NCBI RefSeq assembly: GCF_023074835.1
Contig: NZ_JALLGW010000005.1
Coordinates: 1-64,000 of the forward strand
Length of the DNA: 64,000 bases
Direction: 5' to 3'
Origin: Halomarina salina
GTDB lineage: Archaea > Halobacteriota > Halobacteria > Halobacteriales > Haloarculaceae
A program made the position numbers and the translations under genes. The stretch's first letter is position 1; each line of letters starts with the position of its first letter. The notes beneath the pieces are model-generated. The model was given only the letters and a program-made list of their open reading frames with translations. It was not told the DNA's origin and searched no databases. Of this stretch, positions 25,625-35,946 are shown piece after piece.

Positions 25625-26229
25625 CAGTAGTCCCCGCTATAATCGTACAGATGGTCGTCATAGATCTCCCACTCCTCGAGTTCGTCATCAGGGTGGTCGG
25701 CCTCTTGCCCTTCGTGGCGAAGCACATCCCCCACGTCCGCGTGTGCATCGAGATGGAGTACCTCGCCGTCTTCGAGGGCACGGGCTTCCTGTACGTCCCA
25801 CTGCTTGTACGCCCGCGTTCGGTCGGTATCAACACGCGACGGCTGTGCCTCCACGCCCGCTACTTCGGGAGTGGGGTGGCTCTCGATGTTGCCCTCACGC
25901 TGTCGTTGCGTGTCGGCGTCCGTTTCATCATCGAACGCAGAGAGTGGGATCTCTGCCGTCGCTCGGATGCGCTGTTGCTCACGAATCTGCTCTCGCAACT
26001 CCTCGGTCAGCTCCGACCGGCTCGGGGCCGCGCCGTCCCCGGTCGGGTTGGGGAGCGTTGTCGCGAGTGCTGGGTGGAGCTCTGTGAGCGCCTTAAGCAA
26101 ATCTACACTTTCTGCGTGTTTAGCCCCCTCGAGTAGGACGCCGCGCCACACCATCCCGTGTCGGTCACGGAGATCGCGTAGGCGGTCGGCCTCCTGTTGA
26201 GAGTGCCAATCAACTTGGATTTCAGGCAT
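25624..26229 (-). CDS. WRG-motif protein, first gene of the leftward conjugation operon
   Basis: Start chosen at MPEIQVDWHSQQEADRLRDL (ATG at 26229); about 201 residues. The first 60 residues are homologous to the 84-residue neighbour (share the hydrophobic-W-R-G-hydrophobic-L-L core). The remainder is charged, with ELTEELREQIREQQRIRAT predicted as coiled coil, and an acidic C-terminus ending DDHLYDYSGDY. As the first gene after the palindromic operator region (26444-26491), it may be a regulator of transfer genes (inference). Confidence 0.6.
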   Translation of the reverse strand: MPEIQVDWHSQQEADRLRDLRDRHGMVWRGVLLEGAKHAESVDLLKALTELHPALATTLPNPTGDGAAPSRSELTEELREQIREQQRIRATAEIPLSAFDDETDADTQRQREGNIESHPTPEVAGVEAQPSRVDTDRTRAYKQWDVQEARALEDGEVLHLDAHADVGDVLRHEGQEADHPDDELEEWEIYDDHLYDYSGDY

Positions 26230-26443
26230 AGGAGGGTGTTCCCGTTGTTTGGATTGTGGACAGAGTCCCGGATGGCGCTCGCCGGAGCGTCGCGAGTCCC
26301 ACCGAGCGTCTCGAGACGCTCCGCAAACTCGCGCCAATTTCGGGCGGGCGAGCAGTCGCTCGAATTGTGGGCGACCGACTGGTTATGACCGGGATTTTCC
26401 ATCGACATCCGTAAGCCAGCCGACCTTAAGATGTTATCACGCC

Positions 26444-26491
26444 CACATTTCTACATTCAATGTGGTCCCTGTAGCACCACATCCGATGTGA
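26444..26491. promoter_or_regulatory. palindromic operator, site 1
   Basis: Two linked sites: CCACATTTCTACATTCAATGTGG (split, with outer arms CCACAT and ATGTGG) and CCACATCCGATGTG. The second is a near-perfect palindrome CACATCnGATGTG. They lie between the divergent conjugation gene sets, about 95 bases before the ATG at 26585. Related sites occur at 35857-35896 and 54625-54661, so this looks like the operator of a shared regulator. Confidence 0.6.
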
Positions 26492-26584
26492 CCGAGGAGG
26501 GTATTTACCCGCAGACGGCCTCCCGTGCTGTACCAAACACCACCGTCGCTACACCAGACGGTGCGTGGAGAGAACACCCTCCCC

Positions 26585-27124
26585 ATGATAGAACTACAAC
26601 CAGAGGCCATCGAGGTCGCCAGCCGGTGGCTCATCCTCGCCGGGCCTCCCTCACTACCCAGTACAGCCATCGACGCGGCCTCCTCGGTCGCCCCGTCGCT
26701 TCGAGCAGCTGGCGGCCCGCTCCAACCTCTCGGATTCGGCTTTGGATCTGGCGGTTTTCGACTCGGTAATAACCTCAACCTCATACAGACGCTCACGCGT
26801 GCACAAGTACTCTACCCGGACGCACTCCTTTCGACCCCGGATTCACAGCGAGCTTCGGTCCTTCCCTTACAATCCGGCACGGACCTCAGCACGCTCGTTG
26901 CCGATTTGAAAGATGCAATCAGGGTCCCCGGCTGGGTCGGAACCCTCCTCAAGTGGAGTGGCCTCATCACGATGATTGTCGGCATCATTGCGTACTTCAT
27001 CAGCCCCTCTCTGAACAACCGACGGCGCGGATTCATGATGGCGACCACAGGCATCGTCATCTCGATTATCGGCTTCGCCTTCCCCGTCTTCATCAGCCTG
27101 CTTGACCATGTCCTCTCAGGCTGA
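26585..27124 (+). CDS. small membrane protein of the rightward conjugation set
   Basis: Start chosen at MIELQPEAIEVASRWLILAG (ATG at 26585); 179 residues. The C-terminus has two membrane helices (LITMIVGIIAYFISPSL and MATTGIVISIIGFAFPVFIS) separated by the basic NNRRRGF. This is the hairpin layout of small pilin-like or channel subunits. It overlaps the next gene by 17 bases. Confidence 0.7.
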   Translation: MIELQPEAIEVASRWLILAGPPSLPSTAIDAASSVAPSLRAAGGPLQPLGFGFGSGGFRLGNNLNLIQTLTRAQVLYPDALLSTPDSQRASVLPLQSGTDLSTLVADLKDAIRVPGWVGTLLKWSGLITMIVGIIAYFISPSLNNRRRGFMMATTGIVISIIGFAFPVFISLLDHVLSG

Positions 27125-29657
27125 CTCCCCCCAGAAGGGGGCCGGTACTGACAGTCAACGGGCCGACCCCGAGACCGAGGACGAGTCAAAGACCGAGACC
27201 GGGACTGGGACCGGAGTGCACCAGGACGACACCACGCTGGGAGGGCGTGTCACGTCGGCTGGTCGCGCATTCCGAACCGGACTCTCCGAGCGACGTCTCA
27301 GTCTCTCCCGGCTCAAGCGCACCGACGGGCGGTACGGACAGCACATCCACGCGTGCATTACGATGGCGCTCGTGGGATCGCTCCTGCTCGCGTCCGTCAG
27401 CGTCGCCGCCGCTGGCCTGGGGGCTATCACCGCAATCCCGTCCCCCGACCCCGGTGTCGAGAAGTTCTACGACGATACCTACCGTATCCTCGCGAACAAC
27501 GACGACGACGTTGACCCGAGTGACATCTCCTACGACGGCTACTTCGAGAACGACTATCCATATGGGCCGGTCGAGCTCCAAGCCAAATCGCAATCTCCCT
27601 CTCAGACGCTTCGATACGTCGCGACGCAAGACCTCTACATCAGAGACCTCAGCGATTTCCAAGCCGTCCCGTATCGAGATCGGTGGACGCACTATGCCGA
27701 TATCACCTCCTACCAGGAGACGCAGTTCCTCCTCGTCCACGGCAACAACACCTATGACGGCCCGACGAGCACCGACGGAAAGTGGTTCGTCCGCGTCACC
27801 AGCCAATACGGTGAATGGCAACCCGTCTATAATGCCGAGGTCAGGTGGGACCGTAATGCGGAGGAACTCTACGTGGCAAACCCAGAGGAAGCGCTCATCC
27901 ACACCGCGTACTACTCGAACACGATAGACCGAAACCTCCACGCCGCCGGCCAGTACTCGCGGTACGCCCAAGACTCCGACCGCGTCGCCATCCCGACGGT
28001 GAATGGCCGAGAACTCTATCCGACCAGCGATGGCGCGAGTATGTCCCGACAGTGGGGGCAGTCGAACTTCGACACCGTCCGCGATGCGTGGGTTGGCATC
28101 AACCACGTCTTCGGTGGCGTCTGGTATCGCGATAGTTACGTCGTGGGCGGAACCCCCATGCGGGGAGCCTACGTTCCGTTCGACCACCGAGCCATCACAC
28201 CGCCGGACTACAGCTACGACGACCAGTGTAAGATAAAGCACATCCACCGCCGAACGCACACCCACGATAACTCTACGCACACGCACAAGAGTACCCACTG
28301 GCACTACTACGACCGGACGAAGTGGGCCGAGTACGAACTCATCAACTCTAGTGCGGAAGTCACCTCTGTCCAGCTTGACCGCCCCGGATTCAGCGGTGAA
28401 TCCGACTGGGCGAAATTCGGTGACACAACCTGGATTGCTATCGAAGACCCGTCGAGTATGTCCCTCGAATACCCCCGAGGGGAATACACCCTCACCGCCA
28501 CGCTCCGGGTGACCAGCGAGGTCGAAAGTCGCTGGGGCATCACGAGTTCGCGGTGCAACGAATGGTCGAAATCCAGTACGAGCACGTACACTCACACGAC
28601 GCAATACAGCGTCCCCGTGACGATCACCGACTTCGATTCGCCCAATCTCAACATCAGCGTCGTTCACATCGACGGAGAAGGCGACGACCGACTGCTCATC
28701 ACGTGGATGGGCGACCAGGATCTTCCACACGATCCGTGGAGACAGATTCAGGTCGACGTCAACGGGAAAGTCGTCAATATCGACTCACCGTGGCGCTTCT
28801 ACGGTGTCTCGCGGAACGACGCGGTCGAAGTCCGGACGGCAAGCGGGTCGAACACACACGACGTAACCCACACGCAAGGCGACCGCTGGCCAGCCATCTA
28901 CCACTATCAAACGAGCGTCGCCAACGTCACGATGGAGTTCCCACGTCAACAGGACTCCGTCGAAACCCAACGCTGGGGCTACCTCCGAACGGTCGATACG
29001 CAAGTCGCAGCCCGACCCGGTGGAGCACCGCTCCCTGCCGGCGTCAGCGACACGGACAACGACGCACCAACCGAACTCTACACGCAGTACGTCGTGACCC
29101 TCAACTCCAACGACCTCGAAACTGGCGAGACGGCCACGGCGACTGCCGACAACCCCTTCGGAGGCAGTCTCGACGACCAACTCAACGTCTCTACTAAACC
29201 CTACTCTCCAACCGTTCTTCGGCTGATGGAGATAGATCGCTCACCCACCGGCGAAGGGCACGAGGGCACACTCATCTTGACCGATACGAACAGCAACTTC
29301 CTCGACAACAAGACCATCACCGTCACCCAAGCAGACGGGACGAACTGGACCGTCACCACCGACTCTGAGGGGCGTGCCTCAGTTACGTGGGACGGGATGA
29401 CCCTCCGAGCCAGGTACGACGGCGATGTATGGGACACCGGCCCGGACAACCCATACTACAAGGGTGACAGCATCCTCTATCTCCTACCACCGGGAGACGT
29501 TGCCTTCGTAGCCGCCGGCACCGTCGGCGAGTACATCTCCGGGGCAATCAATAACACCCTCATCTTCGTCGAGTGGCTCGCCCTCGGTATCTTCGCGTTC
29601 TGGTACGTGCGGATGCGCCGCCGCACGACCAAACGCGGCGGAGGGAAGAAAGCATGA
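27108..29657 (+). CDS. very large exported protein with C-terminal membrane anchor
   Basis: 849 residues from ATG 27108. After a charged cytosolic N-terminus (about 85 residues) comes a membrane helix (CITMALVGSLLLASVSVAAA), a long acidic extracellular part, and a C-terminal helix (LIFVEWLALGIFAFWYVRMR) with a basic tail. Around residues 370-400 there is a His-rich loop with many H-x-H repeats flanked by cysteines, suggesting metal binding. Near the end an Ig-like region reads TLILTDTNSNFLDNKTITV and TTDSEGRASVTWDGM. Its place between channel-type proteins suggests a mating-contact or surface component of the transfer apparatus (inference). Confidence 0.7.
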   Translation: MSSQADSPQKGAGTDSQRADPETEDESKTETGTGTGVHQDDTTLGGRVTSAGRAFRTGLSERRLSLSRLKRTDGRYGQHIHACITMALVGSLLLASVSVAAAGLGAITAIPSPDPGVEKFYDDTYRILANNDDDVDPSDISYDGYFENDYPYGPVELQAKSQSPSQTLRYVATQDLYIRDLSDFQAVPYRDRWTHYADITSYQETQFLLVHGNNTYDGPTSTDGKWFVRVTSQYGEWQPVYNAEVRWDRNAEELYVANPEEALIHTAYYSNTIDRNLHAAGQYSRYAQDSDRVAIPTVNGRELYPTSDGASMSRQWGQSNFDTVRDAWVGINHVFGGVWYRDSYVVGGTPMRGAYVPFDHRAITPPDYSYDDQCKIKHIHRRTHTHDNSTHTHKSTHWHYYDRTKWAEYELINSSAEVTSVQLDRPGFSGESDWAKFGDTTWIAIEDPSSMSLEYPRGEYTLTATLRVTSEVESRWGITSSRCNEWSKSSTSTYTHTTQYSVPVTITDFDSPNLNISVVHIDGEGDDRLLITWMGDQDLPHDPWRQIQVDVNGKVVNIDSPWRFYGVSRNDAVEVRTASGSNTHDVTHTQGDRWPAIYHYQTSVANVTMEFPRQQDSVETQRWGYLRTVDTQVAARPGGAPLPAGVSDTDNDAPTELYTQYVVTLNSNDLETGETATATADNPFGGSLDDQLNVSTKPYSPTVLRLMEIDRSPTGEGHEGTLILTDTNSNFLDNKTITVTQADGTNWTVTTDSEGRASVTWDGMTLRARYDGDVWDTGPDNPYYKGDSILYLLPPGDVAFVAAGTVGEYISGAINNTLIFVEWLALGIFAFWYVRMRRRTTKRGGGKKA

Positions 29658-30157
29658 GTAGCGTCGGCGGCTTCGTCGAGCCCTTCCTCCGTATCTACCA
29701 GCTCGCAGAGGTACTCGGGCGCTACGGGATGCTCACCGCACTCGTGGTCGGCGTGACCGGATGGTTCTACGCCTCAAAGGACGCCCGCTCGATGGACCGC
29801 TACCGAGGGATGGCTGTCGGCGGCGCAAGTGGGTTCGTCGCCATCACTGGCCTCGACGTCCTCTACGACGTCCTCGTGTTCATCTTGGGGTCTCGATTCC
29901 TCCCCACCGGCTGGCCATACGGCGCGGTCACGGGTCCACAGGCAAGCTCGATCTCACAACTCGCAACTGCCCTCAGTCTCGCACTTGAAGCGCTTGGCCT
30001 CGCCGTCTTCATCATCGGGGTGACCTGGTGGGCATTCGGCAGCCGCGACTCGCTCGCCGACGCCCGAGGGCGACGAGGCATCGTCATCGGCCTCACGCTC
30101 GTCGGGGCGAGTATCGGCGGCAACGTGTTCAGCACGCTCGCCTGGATTCTCCTCTGA
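29654..30157 (+). CDS. four-helix membrane protein of the conjugation set
   Basis: 167 residues from ATG 29654, overlapping the previous stop (ATGA). Hydrophobic helices: YGMLTALVVGVTGWFYA, GGASGFVAITGLDVLYDVLV, LALEALGLAVFIIGVTWWAF and VIGLTLVGASIGGNVFSTLA. Small loops carry basic residues. Function unknown; probably part of the membrane channel. Confidence 0.7.
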   Translation: MSSVGGFVEPFLRIYQLAEVLGRYGMLTALVVGVTGWFYASKDARSMDRYRGMAVGGASGFVAITGLDVLYDVLVFILGSRFLPTGWPYGAVTGPQASSISQLATALSLALEALGLAVFIIGVTWWAFGSRDSLADARGRRGIVIGLTLVGASIGGNVFSTLAWILL

Positions 30158-30170
30158 CCGTCTCACCTCC

Positions 30171-30222
30171 ATGACCACAGACTCAAATTCAAACACTCCA
30201 GACCGCACAGACACCGACATTG
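30171..30222 (+). pseudogene. 5' end of a conjugation-set gene cut by an IS element
   Basis: The ATG at 30171, 13 bases after the previous gene, opens MTTDSNSNTPDRTDTDI in normal acidic style. At about 30219 the sequence becomes the end of the tnpB element (TTGAC then CTCCTCCCGCGCC), and the frame continues as arginine-rich nonsense. The rest of the gene is not found beyond the two elements. Confidence 0.6.
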
Positions 30223-30300
30223 ACCTCCTCCCGCGCCTGAAGACGCGGGAATCCCGCCACGGAATTCCAGGCCGAGCGTTCGCCCGACCCTACGGTTTCA
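30219..30300 (-). ncRNA. candidate TnpB guide (omega) RNA region
   Basis: In IS605-family elements the guide RNA covers the 3' end of tnpB and the right end. Here the segment contains the GC hairpin CCCGCG...CGCGGG immediately inside the element boundary, after the tnpB stop. The guide would be the flanking DNA at about 30200-30218. Position inferred from known systems; no transcript evidence. Confidence 0.4.
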
Positions 30301-31536
30301 AGACGCATACGTTCCAAGCGTCTCTTGCTGGACTTCAGCATCGGCTTGGCTGTCTTGTGGCGCGGTCAAACGCGCCCCATCCTCAGCCGAGTCATCGTCG
30401 TTCGGGTGTTCTCTGGAACGACTCTCTCCGCTGAGGTAGCGGTCTGCGATGTTCACCGCTCCGTTCACGTCCGCTTGGTATTCGCCCATCCAGCAAGCGT
30501 CGTTCGTACACTTGAATGTCGCCTGCCGCGGACGATACCTTACCTCACCGCAAGCGTGGCACTCCTTCGAGGTGTTGCGCGGGTTCACCGTCTCGACGGG
30601 GATACCCATCTCAACGGCCTTGTAGCGTATCTGCGCGTGGAGTTTGGCGAACCCCCATCCGTGGAGACGGCGGTTCATGTACTCGCCGTAGTCCATCGAC
30701 TCCCGTATGTACGTCAGGTCTTCGAGAACGAGTACAGGGTTTTCGACGGACTCGGCGTACTCCACGACTTCGCGGGTGACGCGGTGGAATACGTCGTCTA
30801 TCTGGTCCCACAGGTCGTCACCGAACGACTCTGCGATACACTCGCTACCGCGCGTCTGAAGCCGCCTCGTGGCGGTGAAGTAGGTCTTACGGAGCCGACG
30901 AACGGTCTTCCCCTCGTCGGCCCACAGTTCGGGAGCGGTCGGAGAACCGTGGTCGTCGCGGTGACACACCGTGACGAGTGACGCTTCCCCAATATCGACA
31001 CCGATGGGCGTCCGTTCTTCGGCGGACGCCTCGGAACCAACCCCTACGTCTCGGGTGGCAGTAACGTGGAGGAACCACGTCCCATCCCGCTCGAACAGCC
31101 GACTCTCACCCATCTCCGCGTCGCCAGCGTTCAACGCTTCGAGCCAGTCCTGTTGTTCGGGGTTCGGCTGGGCTGGCATCCAGAGGTGGTAGTCCTCGTG
31201 GTGCGGAATTTTGACGTACCACTCGATTGCGTTCTCGGGCTTGTGGTCGAGACGTAGCCCCTCGTTCGTGAAGCGGACAGGGTGGTCGTCGTGAAGTTCG
31301 CCCGCGTTGTAGGTCGTCGTGAGTTGCGGGACGTACTTCTTGAGAGCGTTCTTCGCGTACCCGCTCAGGTCGTAGTTGACCACCACGTCGTTCGCTTCGG
31401 TCTGCGTGGTACATCGGGCGTTGAAGGCGTCGTGAAGTGCCTGCTGGTACGCCTCGCGCGTCTTACAGAGTTTCCTCCGCTTGTGTGCGTTCGGCTGAAC
31501 CAGTTTCAGTTCCAGCGTCTTCGTGAGTTCAGTCAC
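30298..31536 (-). CDS. tnpB: TnpB RNA-guided nuclease
   Basis: 412 residues, GTG start. RuvC-type catalytic residues are present: Asp in IGVDIGEASLVTV, Glu in VLVLEDLTYIRES and Asp in YQADVNGAVNIA. The zinc ribbon is CHACGEVRYRPRQATF followed by KCTNDAC. The helical N-terminal domain begins TKTLELKLVQPNAHKRRKL. TnpB nicks DNA at sites matching its guide RNA and helps retain the element. Appears intact. Confidence 0.9.
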   Translation of the reverse strand: MTELTKTLELKLVQPNAHKRRKLCKTREAYQQALHDAFNARCTTQTEANDVVVNYDLSGYAKNALKKYVPQLTTTYNAGELHDDHPVRFTNEGLRLDHKPENAIEWYVKIPHHEDYHLWMPAQPNPEQQDWLEALNAGDAEMGESRLFERDGTWFLHVTATRDVGVGSEASAEERTPIGVDIGEASLVTVCHRDDHGSPTAPELWADEGKTVRRLRKTYFTATRRLQTRGSECIAESFGDDLWDQIDDVFHRVTREVVEYAESVENPVLVLEDLTYIRESMDYGEYMNRRLHGWGFAKLHAQIRYKAVEMGIPVETVNPRNTSKECHACGEVRYRPRQATFKCTNDACWMGEYQADVNGAVNIADRYLSGESRSREHPNDDDSAEDGARLTAPQDSQADAEVQQETLGTYAS

Positions 31537-31549
31537 CTAAAGCGGTCAA

Positions 31550-31699
31550 GGCGGATGCCCCTTCCTCAACGAGCGCCGGGGTTCCGGCGTCCGCGCCGGA
31601 AGCACAAGCGAGTAGGGAGGGGAGGAGCCGACAACTGCCACGGAACCGCGCGACGCTGGCAGGCCGACTCCCAAGCGTATATAAGACGCCCGCCCATAT
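31550..31699. other. spacer between the two tnpB elements
   Basis: Holds a GC-rich inverted repeat (CCGGCGTCCGCGCCGG) and, at 31678-31687, a TATA-like GTATATAAGA 16-25 bases before the second tnpB start. It probably includes the left end of the second element. The plus-strand frame reads like the tail of a further TnpB (KADAPSSTSAGVPAS), suggesting a remnant of a third copy. Confidence 0.4.
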
Positions 31700-31705
31700 G
31701 TGAGT

Positions 31706-32965
<1,260 letters not shown>

Positions 32966-32992
32966 GCGAGCGTCAGGGCGGGGTAGTTGACG

Positions 32993-33514
32993 ATGTACTC
33001 TGATCTGACTTCGCCGAACTACGCGACAGCGACCATCTACGACGAAAACGGTGGCTATCTCGAATCCGTCGAGGGCCCCGTCGCCGCGACGTGGCGCGAA
33101 CTGGCCATCGGGCTCTCAGAAATCGAGTCGCTCGACCCCGACCGCGGGATGTTCTTCCGCCACAAACAGGAGAAAGAGCGTGCCTACGTCATGCGGGATA
33201 TGGCCTTCCCCATCGACATCATCTTCATCGACGCCGACGGGACCATCACGACCATCCACCACGTCGAACCCGAAACCGACGGCGAACCCTATACGGAATA
33301 TCGGGGGCGAGCGAAGTACGTCCTCGAAGTACCATACCAGTGGACGATTGAGAACGACATCGCCGTCGGCGACACAGTACAATTCGAGTGGGGGCCACCG
33401 CGAGTTCGCAGCGGCGGTTCGACTGTCGTCGCTATCATCGAGGACGAACACGGACCCGATGTGGTCGTCCCCGAGCCGCACCGCTCCCCGAGTTTTCCCC
33501 GATCGAGCGCTTGA
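32993..33514 (+). CDS. DUF192 protein, probably truncated at the N-terminus
   Basis: 173 residues. Family signatures: ATWRELAIGLSEIESLDPDR, GMFFRHKQEKERAYVMRDMA, FPIDIIFIDADGTITTIHHV and EYRGRAKYVLEVPYQW. DUF192 proteins are usually exported and start with a signal peptide; here none is seen and the frame begins right at the tnpB element boundary, so the insertion probably removed it. The C-terminus (VVVPEPHRSPSFPRSSA) also looks unusual. Confidence 0.75.
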   Translation: MYSDLTSPNYATATIYDENGGYLESVEGPVAATWRELAIGLSEIESLDPDRGMFFRHKQEKERAYVMRDMAFPIDIIFIDADGTITTIHHVEPETDGEPYTEYRGRAKYVLEVPYQWTIENDIAVGDTVQFEWGPPRVRSGGSTVVAIIEDEHGPDVVVPEPHRSPSFPRSSA

Positions 33515-33965
33515 GTCTAGTCACGGGAGCTGTTGTTCCTACGCAACACAGTGTATCAATTTGGAGGTCAATTGTTGCGTAGGATTCTCGGAGGCGATGT
33601 CTCACGGAAACCGGTCGAATCGCGCCAGCGAACACGCACAGTGCGTCAGGCTCTGTTGAAATCCTCAGAAATTGACAGAGAGTGCGTGCAAGATACAGTG
33701 CGCATATCGGTCACCCGCCGGTCGTGGTCTATGGGGAGATGGGAGCGCTAACGCGGTGTCGTTACACTCGCGCGGCTCGCTGCGTTCCTCAGGCCTTCGG
33801 CCCTGCAGTACTTACTTCGCCGTGCTTCGCGTAACGGTCGGCCCGTTTCAGTCCCCCCATTTGTTGATTCGGTCAGCACGTCTTGGAACATAGCCAAAAT
33901 AGCAACCCAACTACAAGAATCTGGTTCAGGAAACCCTCATTCACGCCGGGGCGAAACTACAGTCG
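33515..33965. other. gap with repeat copy and IS-like end
   Basis: No convincing gene. Contains palindromic element copy 2 (33538-33583) and the left end of the IS6-like island (33649 onward). The rest, to the MFS start, is unassigned. Confidence 0.5.
33538..33583. repeat. dispersed palindromic element, copy 2
   Basis: CCTACGCAACA and TGTTGCGTAGG arms identical to those at 17061-17107, with a 24-base spacer. Flanking bases (TTC before, ATT after) also match. Located 20 bases after the DUF192 stop. Confidence 0.6.
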
Positions 33966-35329
33966 ATGCGTACCCCCGGTGTCGTCACACGGTACTACCT
34001 GTACGAGGCCACCGACACCTCGGGGTTCGTCTGGCCGGTGTTCACGCTGTTCCTGCTCTCGCGGGGGCTCTCCTTCACCGAGATAGCCACACTGAGCGCC
34101 GCGATGGCCGTCCTCGTCGTCGTGGGGGAAGTGCCCACGGGCTACGTCGGCGACCGCATCGGCCGGCGAAACAGCCTCGTCGTCGGTCGGGTTGCGGCCG
34201 TCGCCTCGCTGCTCGGGTTCCTCGTCGTCACGACGTTCCCCGGCTTCCTCGCGCTCTACGCGCTCTGGGCGCTGACGTTCACGTTCGCCTCCGGCACCGA
34301 GGAAGCGTGGCTGTACGAGACGCTCGACGACCGTCTCGACGCCGACGAGTTCACCCGCGTCCGGGGTCGCGGCCGGGCCATCGGGTCGTGGGCGATGGCC
34401 GCCACGATGGTCGCCTCGGGCTTTCTCTACGTCGGTAACGTGGAGTGGCCGTTTCTCGCGGCGGCGGCCGTCGGTGTGCTGAGCGTGGGCGTCCTGCTGA
34501 CGATGCCCGAGCCCGGCGGCGACGGCGAGCGGGACTAACCGCTCTCGGTCACCGAGGCGATTCCGGTCGTTCGTGACGCGCTCTCGCGTCCCGGTGTCAG
34601 GTCGCTCGTCCTCTACGTCGGCCTGTTCTACGGCGTCGTGAGCGCGGCTGACGACCTCATCCAGCCCATCGCCGTCGATGCGTTCGACGGCTATCTCGCC
34701 GTGCTCCCGGCGGCCGCTTCGGGGCTCCCCGAGGAGGCGCTCCTCGGATTTTTGTACGCCGGATTCACCGCTGTCGCGGGGGTCGCCAGCGACAACGCCG
34801 GTCGCGTCGAATCCGCGCTCGGGACGACGGGTGCGGTCGTCATCCTCCCCGCCGTCGTCGCGGTCTGCTATCTGTTCCCGCTGGCGGCGACGGCCACCGC
34901 GGTTCCGGTGTTCTTCGTTCTGAAGGCGGGGCGAGCGGCCGTGGCACCCGTCGCCGGGCAGTTCCTGAACGACCGGGTCGAGAGCGTGGGCCGCGCGACG
35001 ACGCTCTCGGCTGCCGCGATGGTGTTCGCCCTGATTCGGGTGCCGCTGAAGCTGCTGGCCGGGGGCGTGGCCGACCTCGCCGGACCGGTAGCCGGTGTGG
35101 GCGCGCTCGGCGTGGTGTTCCTCCTCGCTGGTGGGACGCTGGTGGCCGTCGAACGCCCCGGCGTGACGGGTAGCGGTGAGCCTGAGCCCGGCGACTGACC
35201 CCAACACGGTCTCTATTACTTAGTTCGCTCGCTCAGGAGCGAAACGAAGGGTGGAAGACTGCTGGATACACGCTCTATATTCAGCACGGCTGCTGAGAAC
35301 TATCAGCGACTAAGGATTTCAACAGAGCC
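33649..35329. mobile_element. passenger island with IS6-like inverted ends
   Basis: Begins GGCTCTGTTGAAATCC at 33649 and ends with its inverse GGATTTCAACAGAGCC at 35314-35329. The ends resemble terminal repeats of IS6-family elements. No transposase lies between them; instead there is a broken MFS gene. The left inner sequence (GTGCGTGCAAGATACAG) matches the end at 53500-53561; the right inner sequence (GTGCTGAATATAGAG) matches the end at 47407 onward. No flanking 8-base duplication is seen. Confidence 0.55.
33966..35198 (+). pseudogene. MFS transporter with an internal stop codon
   Basis: One frame from ATG 33966 to TGA 35198 encodes a 12-helix major-facilitator protein, broken once by TAA at 34536-34538. 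The N-terminal half has the MFS motif A-like loop GYVGDRIGRRNSLVVGR; the C-terminal half resumes PLSVTEAIPVVRDAL and has the remaining helices (FYGVVSAADDLIQP, LGVVFLLAGGTLVAV). Both halves keep good codon use, so the stop is recent. Lies inside the IS6-like island. Confidence 0.8.
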
Positions 35330-35383
35330 AGCTATTTGATTGTGGAGAGCGACCGGCGGGAAAGACCGCGTGGGTGGCTCTGC

Positions 35384-35665
35384 TCAGTCGTCACCAGGCA
35401 TCGAGAATGGCTGGTCACCCGTGTATGAGAGAACTGGGAACGCCGGGTTCTCAAAGACATCGGCCTCGGGGAATCCGACCGAGTCCAGAATCTCGTTGAC
35501 CGCCTCGTCGAACGTCTTGTTCGCGAGCGGATTGTAATTCTTGTAGGCCGTCAAACGCGTGTGCGTATTCCGGTGCAGACAAACGTTGATCGTCGTCCGG
35601 GGTTCGTCACAGTCGGTAGCAGTACCCGTGGTTGGTGTGGTGTTTTTGGCTGACACTTCAATCAC
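35384..35665 (-). CDS. small ribbon-helix-helix-like protein
   Basis: 93 residues. The centre reads RTTINVCLHRNTHTRLTAYK, typical of haloarchaeal CopG/antitoxin-like proteins (beta strand, then helix), followed by TFDEAVNEILDSVGFPEAD. It lies just outside the IS6-like island and close to the divergent transfer genes. May be a DNA-binding antitoxin or regulator; no toxin gene is adjacent. Confidence 0.6.
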   Translation of the reverse strand: MIEVSAKNTTPTTGTATDCDEPRTTINVCLHRNTHTRLTAYKNYNPLANKTFDEAVNEILDSVGFPEADVFENPAFPVLSYTGDQPFSMPGDD

Positions 35666-35856
35666 TCGATGGACTGGGTCTACGAGGAGGGTGTTCCCTT
35701 ATCCGGAGACGCTTACGTATGGCATGAAAATAAACTGAGCGGTCACCCCCACAATCCCGCCCCTCTGCGAATCCCCCGCAAATCCGAGTCTATTTTCGAA
35801 ACGGCGAAATCAGCCGCATAGACTGTTCACGAAGCGGTCCTCGACTACTGCTCTGA

Positions 35857-35896
35857 CCACATCACTACATCCGCTACATTACCACATCCAATGTGG
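35857..35896 (+). promoter_or_regulatory. palindromic operator, site 2
   Basis: Contains ACCACATCCAATGTGG (35881-35896), preceded by GACCACATCACTACATCC and CTACATT. Matches the sites at 26444-26491 and 54625-54661. A TATA-like CTTTATT follows at 35905-35911, about 36-42 bases before the pilin-like gene. Confidence 0.6.
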
Positions 35897-35946
35897 GCTG
35901 CGCTTCTTTATTCTCGTTCTCGCCGTATTCGTGTTCGAGGAATCAC

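Larger units (their letters stand above)
30218..31549 (-). mobile_element. tnpB-only IS605-family (IS1341-type) element
   Basis: Leftward element. Its right end on the plus strand is CTCCTCCCGCGCCTGAAGAC... with a hairpin (CCCGCG, CGCGGG), the usual IS1341-type end in haloarchaea, next to a TTGAC target. The left end is inferred near a TTGAC (minus strand) at about 31544-31549. No tnpA is present, so movement would need a transposase supplied elsewhere. Confidence 0.7.

Noticed and set aside
27186-28730. A 514-residue minus-strand frame opposite the large exported protein
   Set aside because: Shadow frame rich in Val/Arg/Gly; the plus-strand gene has membrane helices, proper spacing and operon overlaps.
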